Shown piece after piece: positions 1 to 5,863 of a stretch of DNA of 6,344 nucleotides. The DNA is taken from NCBI GenBank assembly GCA_045644145.1, contig JAZRGK010000033.1, forward strand, positions 1-6,344. The letters run 5' to 3'. The stretch is from Flemingiibacterium sp045644145. Lineage in GTDB: Bacteria > Bacillota > Clostridia > Oscillospirales > CAG-272. The translations under genes and the position numbers were made by a program. Each line of letters starts with the position of its first letter. Position 1 is the stretch's first letter. A model generated the notes under the pieces. The model did no database searches. It was not told the DNA's origin and saw only the letters and a program-made list of their open reading frames with translations.

Positions 1-1
1 A

Positions 2-847
2 GTGATTCTGATGGCGCTCGGTTTTCTTTCATCCTTGTTCGGATGTTCACAAAGAGCGGATCACGGTTCGTGGACTTCTCTTGTGGTAAGCAATCTCTCG
101 CCCGACAGACGGGATTCATACAGTTTCCGCGTAAACGTGTCGGAGAGCGGTGAGATGATACTTGTCGGATACTGCTATGACGATGAGAATGAGTATCGCT
201 CGGATGACGGTATTGTACTGTCCTCGCAGACCGCTGATAAGCTCCGTGCAATGGAGATCGAAAAGCTATCAACATACAGCCTCAAAAGAAAGACCTGGCC
301 GTTCAAGGCTGCAGATGATGTGGAAAGAATCGCACAGGTTGCCTACGAAGACGGAACTGAGTTTGCGATCTTTCTGTCAAACGAACAGAGAACAGAAATC
401 GTTTCTCTTCTCGAAGGCGAGCTGGTAGCGGCGTTATCGGTCGAAGTACACGGCGAATGGAACAAACTGAATCTTAGCTTCAGAAATGACAATTATTCCG
501 AATGGTACGATTTTGAAGTAAGCCGGAACGATGTCGGAGAGTGGATCGCAAAGGGATTCTGCTCGGATGAAGAGTACAACCGATACGAAAGCGAAGACGG
601 GATTGTACTATCCGATCAAACCATGGAAGCAATTCGCGCAATGAACCTGGATCGGTATGCGGCTGTACGGAAGGCGGAGTCTGATCCCGAAATGGAAGAT
701 GTGTTGATCCTCGACGATTCCTCCGGTGGCCTGACGCTCGGATATGCAGACGGGTATCAAGTGGAAAAGGCAACGCCGTCGGAAGTGGATGACGCGATTG
801 CTGAGCTTCTGAAAAAAGAATTCGCAGAAAAAGCGGATAAGCAGTAA
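2..847 (+). CDS. Putative lipoprotein with two copies of an unassigned domain (5' end probably outside the window)
   Basis: I do not recognise a named family. The open frame begins at the window edge with GTG. Its first residues, MILMALGFLSSLFGCS, look like the hydrophobic core of a lipoprotein signal with a lipobox-like LFGC (Cys15, bases 44-46). No Lys or Arg precedes it, so the true start probably lies upstream. The remainder is soluble, acidic and rich in aromatic residues. It is built from two related halves: residues about 40-140 and 169-275 share the order YxFxV, GE, G(Y/F)C, DGIVLS, QT and (L/I)RAM, then a C-terminal part with (Y)xDG and a helix. One Cys per half is conserved (Cys58, Cys187). 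If the lipobox is real, the protein is anchored outside the membrane; that is inference. The stop codon overlaps the ribosome binding site of the next gene, which implies co-transcription. Confidence 0.7.
   Translation: MILMALGFLSSLFGCSQRADHGSWTSLVVSNLSPDRRDSYSFRVNVSESGEMILVGYCYDDENEYRSDDGIVLSSQTADKLRAMEIEKLSTYSLKRKTWPFKAADDVERIAQVAYEDGTEFAIFLSNEQRTEIVSLLEGELVAALSVEVHGEWNKLNLSFRNDNYSEWYDFEVSRNDVGEWIAKGFCSDEEYNRYESEDGIVLSDQTMEAIRAMNLDRYAAVRKAESDPEMEDVLILDDSSGGLTLGYADGYQVEKATPSEVDDAIAELLKKEFAEKADKQ
116..817 (+). repeat. Protein-level internal duplication in the putative lipoprotein
   Basis: Two diverged copies of a unit of about 100 residues lie in tandem, at roughly bases 116-421 and 503-817. 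Aligned landmarks are Tyr40/Tyr169, Gly56-Tyr-Cys58/Gly185-Phe-Cys187, DGIVLS at 69-74/199-204, QT at 76-77/206-207 and RAM at 82-84/212-214. The offset is a steady 129-130 residues. The DNA is well diverged, so the duplication is old rather than a recent copying event. Confidence 0.7.
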
Positions 848-858
848 AGGAGTCGTCT

Positions 859-1158
859 ATGAAACGTCTCCGAAACAGCGGCAATTTCTTTCTTGCACTG
901 CTCGTCAATATGATCTTGAATCTGGAATGGACGATTCCCGCGTGGATTCTCCTCGCCTGCCACTATTTCTTTGGCTGGAAAATACTCTGCTTCTGGATTG
1001 CGCTTGGAGTCTGGCTTCTGAATATTCTTCTGTGGATGGATATTATGGGCTGGGCTGCGAGATGCGGCAGTGAAAAGGATCCACCGAAAGAAAACAAAAA
1101 TCCGTATTCGGTAGGTGCAAAAAAAACCAATAATACGGATCGAAACATGAACAAGTAA
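859..1158 (+). CDS. Small Trp-rich membrane protein with two hydrophobic helices, function unknown
   Basis: This 99-residue protein starts at ATG 859, 6 bases after an AAAGGAG at 846-852 that overlaps the previous stop codon. A short basic N terminus (MKRLR) is followed by hydrophobic stretches at about residues 11-38 and 42-62. These are split by FFGWK and are rich in Trp (24, 29, 40, 46, 52, 59, 65) and Phe. The last 35 residues are polar and Lys/Asn-rich and contain PPKENKNPYS. The expected topology is two inner-membrane helices with both ends in the cytosol, since both ends are basic. No catalytic motif is visible and I recognise no family. It sits just ahead of the SPFH gene (36-base gap), so it may be an accessory membrane partner of that module; this is inference from position alone. 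Confidence 0.8.
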   Translation: MKRLRNSGNFFLALLVNMILNLEWTIPAWILLACHYFFGWKILCFWIALGVWLLNILLWMDIMGWAARCGSEKDPPKENKNPYSVGAKKTNNTDRNMNK

Positions 1159-1194
1159 TCATATCTCAAACAATATTTCGAAAGGAGTTCTGTT

Positions 1195-2604
1195 ATGGGA
1201 CTTATTAAAGCAATTACAGGAGCTGCCGGTGGCGTACTTGCCGATCAGTGGAAAGAGTTTTTCTACTGTGAATCTATTGCCAACGATATTCTGATGGTAA
1301 AAGGCCAGAAGAAGACATCTACCCGTTCCTCCAACACCAAGGGTGAAGACAACATTATCTCCAACGGATCGGGCATTGCCGTAGCAGATGGACAGTGCAT
1401 GATCATCGTGGAACAAGGCAAGGTCGTTGAATTCTGTGCAGAACCCGGTGAGTTCACATGGGATTCTTCCACAGAGCCTTCTCTCTTTGCCGGAAGCCTC
1501 GGAACCTCGATTATTGATACCTTCAAGACAATCGGAAAGCGTTTTACATACGGCGGCGACACCGGTAAGGATCAGAGAGTTTACTATTTCAATACAAAGG
1601 AAATTCTCGACAACAAATTCGGCACAAAGAATCCTATCGCATTCCGCGTTGTGGATTCCAGAATCGGCTTTGACGTGGACGTAGATCTCCGTGTCAACGG
1701 TATCTACACCTTCCGTCTTACCGACCCGCTGATGTTCTACACCAAGATCGGCGGCAACGTGACGGAATCTTACAACAAGTCCGAGCTGATGGATACCATG
1801 AAGACGGAGTTCCTCTCCGCTCTCGGTGTTTCCATCGCAAAGCTCTCCACCCTCGAAATCCGTCCGAATCAGATTCCTGCACACGCAGAGGAGCTGGAAG
1901 TTTATCTGAACCAGGAGCTTTCTGCTGAATGGGGAGCACGCGGTATCGGTGACGTGAAAGTAGCGGTTAATCCGCCCACACTCTCCGAAGAAGACGCACA
2001 GATGCTCAAGGATGCACAGAAGACCGCTATGTACCGCGATCCCACGATGGCAGGTGCAACGCTGGTCGGCGCACAGGCAGAGGCGATGAAGACCGCGGCA
2101 GGAAACTCCGCAGGCGCTATGACCGGCTTCATGGGCATGGGTATGGCAATGAATCAGGGCGGCATCAATGCACAGAATCTGTTCGCAATGGGCCAACAGC
2201 AACAGCAGCAGCCTCAGCAGGCAGCCCCCGCTCCTGCACCTGCAGCAGACGGTTGGAAGTGCTCCTGCGGTGCTACGGCAACGGGCAAATTCTGTCCCGA
2301 GTGCGGTGCGAAGAAGTCCGAACCCAAGCCTCAAGGCGGCTGGACCTGCAAGTGCGGTGCTACAGCAACCGGCAAGTTCTGCCCCGTATGCGGCTCTCCG
2401 AAGCCGGCTGACGATGCTGGCTGGACTTGTTCCTGCGGTGCTGTAAACAAGGGTAAGTTCTGCGCAGAATGTGGTGCAAAGAAGCCTGCAGATGCTCCTC
2501 TCTACCGTTGCGACAAGTGCGGATGGGAGCCTGCTGATCCGAAGAATCCCCCAAAGTTCTGCCCTGAGTGCGGCGATATTTTCGATGATAACGATGCAAA
2601 GTGA
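1195..2604 (+). CDS. SPFH-domain (YdjI-type) membrane scaffold protein with C-terminal metal ribbons
   Basis: This 469-residue protein has its ATG 7 bases after AAAGGAG (1181-1187). Residues 1-330 match the bacterial YdjI family, often annotated as a virion core protein-like SPFH protein. Seen here are the N-terminal LADQWKEFFYC, SSNTKG, IISNGSGIAVADGQ, then EPGEFTWD, FKTIGKRF and DPTMAGATLVGAQAEAMK. SPFH proteins form membrane-associated oligomers, and B. subtilis YdjI helps place PspA at the membrane. After a Met/Gly-rich stretch (310-333) and a Gln/Pro/Ala linker (334-351) come three CxC-x8-CxxC ribbons (Cys356/358/367/370, 385/387/396/399, 412/414/423/426) and a rubredoxin-like motif (Cys439/442/456/459). 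YdjI itself is only about 320 residues, so the tail is an added module, probably binding zinc (iron is possible for the last motif). Family assignment is firm; the tail's role is unknown. Confidence 0.92.
   Translation: MGLIKAITGAAGGVLADQWKEFFYCESIANDILMVKGQKKTSTRSSNTKGEDNIISNGSGIAVADGQCMIIVEQGKVVEFCAEPGEFTWDSSTEPSLFAGSLGTSIIDTFKTIGKRFTYGGDTGKDQRVYYFNTKEILDNKFGTKNPIAFRVVDSRIGFDVDVDLRVNGIYTFRLTDPLMFYTKIGGNVTESYNKSELMDTMKTEFLSALGVSIAKLSTLEIRPNQIPAHAEELEVYLNQELSAEWGARGIGDVKVAVNPPTLSEEDAQMLKDAQKTAMYRDPTMAGATLVGAQAEAMKTAAGNSAGAMTGFMGMGMAMNQGGINAQNLFAMGQQQQQQPQQAAPAPAPAADGWKCSCGATATGKFCPECGAKKSEPKPQGGWTCKCGATATGKFCPVCGSPKPADDAGWTCSCGAVNKGKFCAECGAKKPADAPLYRCDKCGWEPADPKNPPKFCPECGDIFDDNDAK
2194..2220 (+). 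repeat. CAG/CAA low-complexity tract encoding a poly-Gln linker
   Basis: Six Gln codons, then Pro and two more Gln, mark the junction between the SPFH part and the Pro/Ala linker leading to the metal ribbons. Mixed CAA and CAG codons suggest a maintained flexible linker, although short CAG-rich tracts can also vary in length between strains. Confidence 0.7.
2251..2484 (+). repeat. Threefold tandem repeat of a 22-residue zinc-ribbon unit
   Basis: Three units occur at bases 2251-2316, 2338-2403 and 2419-2484 inside the SPFH gene. Each encodes GWxCxCGAxxxGKFCxxCGxxK. Units 1 and 2 are the closest (CGATATGKFCP in both); unit 3 has AVNKGKFCAEC. Spacers are 7 and 5 residues. The pattern indicates duplication of a single ribbon within this gene. 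A fourth, different ribbon (Cys439-459) follows. Confidence 0.88.
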
Positions 2605-2635
2605 TCAGCAAATAAATAATTTGCAATAAATTATA

Positions 2636-2717
2636 CAGCCGATATTCGAAGCGTCAAAGGCGACGATGCGGATGCTTCGCCATAAGAAGCATCTGTGCAT
2701 ATTTCGGATATCGGCTG
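2636..2717 (+). ncRNA. Candidate structured RNA (three-way junction) in the leader of the DUF4428 gene
   Basis: The 134-base gap between the SPFH and DUF4428 genes holds a strong inverted repeat. CAGCCGATATTCGAA (2636-2650) pairs with TTCGGATATCGGCTG (2703-2717) over 15 bp. The single imperfection, T2646 opposite G2707, is a G.U pair if the + strand is transcribed. Two hairpins lie inside with no linker between them. P2 is CGTC/GACG (2652-2655 with 2662-2665). P3 is ATGC plus GATGCTTC paired with GAAGCATC plus GCAT (2666-2678 with 2686-2700). The P2 loop contains GGC (2659-2661) and the P3 loop GCC (2679-2681), allowing a loop-loop contact. No T-run follows, so it is not a standard terminator. 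The ribosome binding site TGGAGG begins 10 bases downstream. I recognise no known riboswitch class. Confidence 0.65.
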
Positions 2718-2738
2718 ATTCTATTATGGAGGTATACA

Positions 2739-3887
2739 ATGGGATTTTTAGATAAACTGTTTGCTAAAAAAATCTGCGACATATGCGGCGGTGAAATCGG
2801 TCTTCTCGGCAACAAAAAGCTTGAAGACGGCAACTGCTGCAAAGACTGCGCAAAAAAGCTGTCCCCGTGGTTCACCGAACGGAAAGAATCCACCGTTGCG
2901 GAGATCAAGGAACAGCTTGCTTACCGTGAAGCAAATGCGGCGGAACTGAAAAACGGTTTCCGTCCGACCCAGACGCTGGGCGATTATTATAAAATGTATG
3001 TAATGTTCGAAAACGGCTGTCCGAGCAAGTTTGCGGTATCGAATGCTGCAAATATCGTGGAAGCCAATGCGGACATCATCAAGTTCACGGATGTGGTATC
3101 CTGCAATGTGGATATCCGTGATTCGAAAACCGAGCTGAAGCGTAAGACAGAATCGGGCGAGGAGGTCAGCTACAACCCGCCGCGCTATGAATTCCGTTAT
3201 GAATTCTACGTGGAACTCGGGATCAACAACCCGTATTTCGACAAGATCCGCTTCAAGGTCAACCGGAATACCGTCAAGCTGATCTCCGAACTGCAGACCC
3301 ACCGTGCCTCCAGTGGTATCGGTCAGTTCCTGCTTTCAAACAACGATTTTGACCCCACCTATAACCCCGAATTCCGTCAGTATCAGCAGATGTGCGACGA
3401 AATCACGAATATTATACAGAAGGGTCAAAATCCGCAGAGTTCCACGGAATCCCTCGATCTTCCGGAAGAGATTCTGGAAATCAAGCGTCAGGAGGCGTTC
3501 AGGGACAAAGCAACAGCGGAAGAGGACCCGAAAAAGAGACTCGCGCTTTACGAAGCGGAATGTGCACGGGTCAAGGACAATCCGGCACTTACGGAGTATG
3601 CAGAATATCTTGATAGGCAGAGGACGCTTTTGCAGTATGCGTGCATGACACCGGAAGAACAGGCAGCAAAAATGGTGGAAAAGATGCAGCAGGCGCAGGT
3701 ATCACTGATGAAAGACTCCGGTCTCCCCGAGGAAACCGTTGCAGCAGCTTCCGCGGCGATGGCTGCAGGTGCGGCGGCCGCCATGGAAAATAAGCAGGCA
3801 GAAAGCAAATCGAAGAAATGCCCTGACTGCGGTGCGACTGATCAGAACGGCAAATTCTGCGAATACTGTGGTGCCAAGCTAAACTAA
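2739..3887 (+). CDS. DUF4428-domain protein with N- and C-terminal zinc-binding motifs
   Basis: This 382-residue protein starts at ATG 2739, 6 bases after TGGAGG (2727-2732). Residues 10-50 are a DUF4428 zinc motif: CDIC (Cys13/16), GLLGNKKLEDG, then CKDC (Cys34/37) and KKLSPWF. Residues about 55-75 (STVAEIKEQLAYREAN) are the usual continuation. The middle (about 78-185) is predicted beta-rich, with VSYNPPRYEF and NPYFDKIRFKVN; it may be a PH-like fold, which is inference. Charged helices follow (240-325), then an Ala-rich stretch (332-349) and a final zinc ribbon CPDC/CEYC (Cys361/364/374/377) resembling those ending the SPFH protein. No signal peptide or membrane helix is seen, so it is probably cytosolic. 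DUF4428 has no known activity; position suggests an adaptor in the SPFH/YdjG/TPM module. It is the only core gene preceded by a long structured leader. Confidence 0.88.
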   Translation: MGFLDKLFAKKICDICGGEIGLLGNKKLEDGNCCKDCAKKLSPWFTERKESTVAEIKEQLAYREANAAELKNGFRPTQTLGDYYKMYVMFENGCPSKFAVSNAANIVEANADIIKFTDVVSCNVDIRDSKTELKRKTESGEEVSYNPPRYEFRYEFYVELGINNPYFDKIRFKVNRNTVKLISELQTHRASSGIGQFLLSNNDFDPTYNPEFRQYQQMCDEITNIIQKGQNPQSSTESLDLPEEILEIKRQEAFRDKATAEEDPKKRLALYEAECARVKDNPALTEYAEYLDRQRTLLQYACMTPEEQAAKMVEKMQQAQVSLMKDSGLPEETVAAASAAMAAGAAAAMENKQAESKSKKCPDCGATDQNGKFCEYCGAKLN

Positions 3888-3909
3888 GTGCTTTATTATA
3901 CCAAATAGC

Positions 3910-3916
3910 AAAGGAG
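3910..3916 (+). promoter_or_regulatory. Ribosome binding site that supports a TTG start
   Basis: AAAGGAG stands 9 bases before TTG 3926. No in-frame ATG or GTG lies between it and the conserved first zinc-ribbon cysteine, so TTG is the only start that keeps the domain intact. Confidence 0.8.
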
Positions 3917-3925
3917 TGAATATAT

Positions 3926-5011
3926 TTGGCAGCATTACAGGAATATAAATGCCCATGCTGCGGCGGCGCGATCGAATTTGACAGCTCGCTGCAGAAAATG
4001 AAATGTCCATACTGTGACAATGAATACGAAATGGAAACGCTGGCGTCCTATGACGATGTGCTGAAGAGCGAGTCGGCGGACGATATGCAGTGGAAAACCG
4101 AGGCGGGAAGCGAATGGATGGAGGGTGAAACCGAAGGGCTTCGCGTTTACGTCTGCAAATCCTGCGGCGGTGAGATCGTCGGCGATGATACGCTTGGCTC
4201 CACAGCTTGTCCCTTCTGCGACAACCCGGTTGTTTTGATGGGACAGTTTGCAGGAGATCTCAAGCCGGATTATGTAATCCCATTTAAGCTTGATAAAGAC
4301 GATGCGATCAAGGCGCTGAAAAAACACTACGGCGGCAAGAAACTGCTTCCGAAGATATTCAGCCGTCAGAATCATATTGAGGAAGTCAAGGGAGTATATG
4401 TGCCTTTCTGGCTCTTCGATGCGGATGCAGAGGCCAATGTACGCTATAAAGCTGCAAAAATTCGCACTTGGAGCGACAGTAGCTATGATTATACTGAAAC
4501 GAGTTTCTACTCCGTTGTGAGAGGCGGAACAATCGGTTTTGAGCGTGTTCCTGTGGATGGCTCCAGCAAAATGGATGATGCGCTTATGGAATCGATCGAG
4601 CCATTTGACATGAGCGGTGCCGTTGATTTTCAGACGGCGTATCTTTCGGGCTACCTTGCCGACAAATATGATGTGGATTCCGAAACCAGCATCGTCCGTG
4701 CGAATGAACGCATCAAGAAGAGCACCGAGGAAACTTTTCGTTCGTTTGTGAAGGGGTATGAATCGGTTACAACCGAAAATTCTTCGGTAAACTTGCAAAA
4801 CGGTTCCGCAAAATATGCGCTCTATCCCGTTTGGCTTCTCAACACCACTTGGAACGGTAAAAAATATACCTTCGCCATGAACGGTCAGACAGGCAAGCTG
4901 GTAGGTGACCTTCCAATGGACAACGGCGCATATAAAAGACACTTTTTCATGGCAACAGTCATAGGTGCTGCTGCGGCTTTCGCCGTTCAGTACCTTATGT
5001 GGCTTCTGTAA
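3926..5011 (+). CDS. YdjG-like protein: two N-terminal zinc ribbons, conserved core, C-terminal membrane anchor
   Basis: This 361-residue protein belongs to the TFIIB-type zinc-ribbon/YdjG family, which databases often mislabel as a primosomal N'-like helicase; no helicase motif is present. Ribbon 1 is Cys9/Cys12 (CPCCGG) with Cys27/Cys30, and ribbon 2 is Cys77/Cys80 with Cys95/Cys98. The core carries family blocks: LKPDYVIPFKLDK, GVYVPFWLFDADA, WSDSSYDYTET, VPVDGSSKMDDALMESIEPF, FQTAYLSGYLADKYDV and LYPVWLLNT. A single hydrophobic segment (about 340-361) preceded by KRH predicts a tail anchor with the bulk in the cytosol. B. subtilis YdjG lies in the pspA-ydjGHI operon and works with YdjH and YdjI at the membrane. 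Here it directly precedes the TPM gene, 9 bases apart, with the next ribosome binding site overlapping its stop. Family assignment is strong; the biochemical role is not established. Confidence 0.9.
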   Translation: MAALQEYKCPCCGGAIEFDSSLQKMKCPYCDNEYEMETLASYDDVLKSESADDMQWKTEAGSEWMEGETEGLRVYVCKSCGGEIVGDDTLGSTACPFCDNPVVLMGQFAGDLKPDYVIPFKLDKDDAIKALKKHYGGKKLLPKIFSRQNHIEEVKGVYVPFWLFDADAEANVRYKAAKIRTWSDSSYDYTETSFYSVVRGGTIGFERVPVDGSSKMDDALMESIEPFDMSGAVDFQTAYLSGYLADKYDVDSETSIVRANERIKKSTEETFRSFVKGYESVTTENSSVNLQNGSAKYALYPVWLLNTTWNGKKYTFAMNGQTGKLVGDLPMDNGAYKRHFFMATVIGAAAAFAVQYLMWLL

Positions 5012-5016
5012 GGAGG
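5010..5016 (+). promoter_or_regulatory. Ribosome binding site overlapping the upstream stop; favours the second of two ATGs
   Basis: AAGGAGG overlaps the TAA of the preceding gene and is followed by GG TT ATG ATG. The spacer is 4 bases to ATG 5021 and 7 bases to ATG 5024. The second fits the spacing of neighbouring genes better, so the protein may begin MKKKV rather than MMKKKV. Confidence 0.7.
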
Positions 5017-5020
5017 GGTT

Positions 5021-5821
5021 ATGATGAAAAAGAAAGTTATATATCTTCTCCTTGTTGTATGTTTAATTTGTGCAACAATTCTCCCGGTCAGTGCGGCTGA
5101 TTACTGGTTAGTATTCGATGACGCGGATCTCCTGACAGATTCCGAAGAAGTCGAACTGGATGCCAAGTATGACGAAATCACCAACCGTCATCAAATGGAA
5201 GTGGTTGCGGCTGTATTTAAAACCATCGGTGATTATACACCTATGGAATATGCCGATGATTTCTACGATTATAACGGCTACGGCTACGGTGATAACAACG
5301 ACGGTCTGGTTCTGATCGTTGTGATGGATACCTCGGATTGGTACATATCCACCTGCGGAAAAGCTATCACCGCATTTACCGACGCCGGCATCGATTATAT
5401 CGGTGAGCAGATTGTTCCCTATCTCTCCGACGGAGATGTATGCGGTGCATTTGATAAATTTGCGGAGCTGTGCGACGACTTCATGACACAGTATGAAACC
5501 GGCGATCCTTATGATACGCACAATCTGCCGAAAGGGCCATTTCTCACCGTCAAAACTGTGCTTATCTCGCTTGCGGCCGGTGTCATTATTGCGATCTTCT
5601 ACACTCGCAAGCTGATCAAACAGCTAAATACGGTTCAAAAGAATAATGAAGCCACAAATTACGTGAAAGAAGGCGGAATCAACGTTACAACGTCAAACGA
5701 CCTTTTCCTTTACAGAACCGTAAATCGTACAGCAAAGGAGAGCGACTCCAATCGCGGCGGTTCCAGCACTCACAGATCTTCCTCCGGCACGACACACGGC
5801 GGTGGCGGCGGTAAGTTCTGA
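5021..5821 (+). CDS. TPM-domain (YdjH/YgcG-like) secreted-domain membrane protein
   Basis: The protein has 266 residues, or 265 from the better-spaced ATG at 5024. A Sec signal runs from MKKKVIYLL to LPVSA, with likely cleavage after Ala25. The TPM domain spans about 28-155: VFDDADLLTDSEEVELDAKYDEI, then MEVVAAVFKTIGDYTPMEYADDF, a Tyr/Gly-rich segment and DGLVLIVVMD. Three cysteines (112, 141, 151) lie in it. A membrane helix at about 176-195 is followed by RKLIK, so the domain should be outside and the C-terminal 70 residues inside. The tail is Ser/Gly-rich and ends THGGGGGKF, a tail recurrent in YdjH proteins. TPM domains are linked to membrane stress or envelope functions, and the family includes a plant photosystem II repair factor. 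In B. subtilis, YdjH works with YdjG and YdjI. Tight coupling to the YdjG-like gene supports a shared complex. Confidence 0.9.
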   Translation: MMKKKVIYLLLVVCLICATILPVSAADYWLVFDDADLLTDSEEVELDAKYDEITNRHQMEVVAAVFKTIGDYTPMEYADDFYDYNGYGYGDNNDGLVLIVVMDTSDWYISTCGKAITAFTDAGIDYIGEQIVPYLSDGDVCGAFDKFAELCDDFMTQYETGDPYDTHNLPKGPFLTVKTVLISLAAGVIIAIFYTRKLIKQLNTVQKNNEATNYVKEGGINVTTSNDLFLYRTVNRTAKESDSNRGGSSTHRSSSGTTHGGGGGKF

Positions 5822-5848
5822 TCTGGCAGATGAAACTGAGAATATTTG

Positions 5849-5856
5849 AAAAGGAG
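5849..5856 (+). promoter_or_regulatory. Ribosome binding site that fixes the start of the last gene at ATG 5864
   Basis: AAAAGGAG ends 7 bases before ATG 5864. A longer in-frame opening from TTG 5846 would place this site inside the coding sequence (as KRR) and has no site of its own, so the shorter start is preferred. Confidence 0.85.
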
Positions 5857-5863
5857 ATTTGTT

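Noticed and set aside
860..881. TGAAAC motifs (860-865 and 5831-5836) as -35 boxes of an envelope-stress ECF sigma factor such as SigW
   Set aside because: No matching CGTA-like -10 element stands about 16 bases downstream of either. The first lies inside the coding start and the second in a 42-base intergenic gap.
1159..2334. Long antisense open frame of 391 codons opposite the SPFH gene
   Set aside because: The sense strand encodes a clear SPFH protein with conserved motifs. The antisense translation is Cys/Leu/His-rich without domain features, and there is no convincing ribosome binding site. It is a by-product of codon usage.
2608..2624. Hairpin GCAAAT-AAATA-ATTTGC just after the SPFH stop, as a terminator
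   Set aside because: The stem is only 6 bp and AT-rich, and no T-run follows, so it would be weak. Transcription probably continues into the downstream genes.
2636..2717. Miniature transposable element with terminal inverted repeats
   Set aside because: No target-site duplication flanks the arms (TTATA left, ATTCT right), and nested hairpins with a G.U pair fit an RNA structure better. A second genomic copy would reopen this.
3891..3900. TTTATTATA before the YdjG-like gene as a -10 promoter box
   Set aside because: No plausible -35 sequence is found 16-18 bases upstream. A/T richness in short gaps is common here.
3935..4942. Antisense open frame of 335 codons opposite the YdjG-like gene
   Set aside because: It mirrors a strongly conserved sense gene; no start context, motif or promoter supports it.
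3926..5011. Helicase/primosomal protein function for the YdjG-like protein
   Set aside because: There are no Walker A, Walker B or other helicase motifs; only the zinc ribbons resemble the misannotated family name, and the protein carries a C-terminal membrane anchor.
5846..5863. Upstream TTG start adding six residues to the last gene
   Set aside because: The extension would translate through the AAAAGGAG ribosome binding site, which is ideally placed for ATG 5864.
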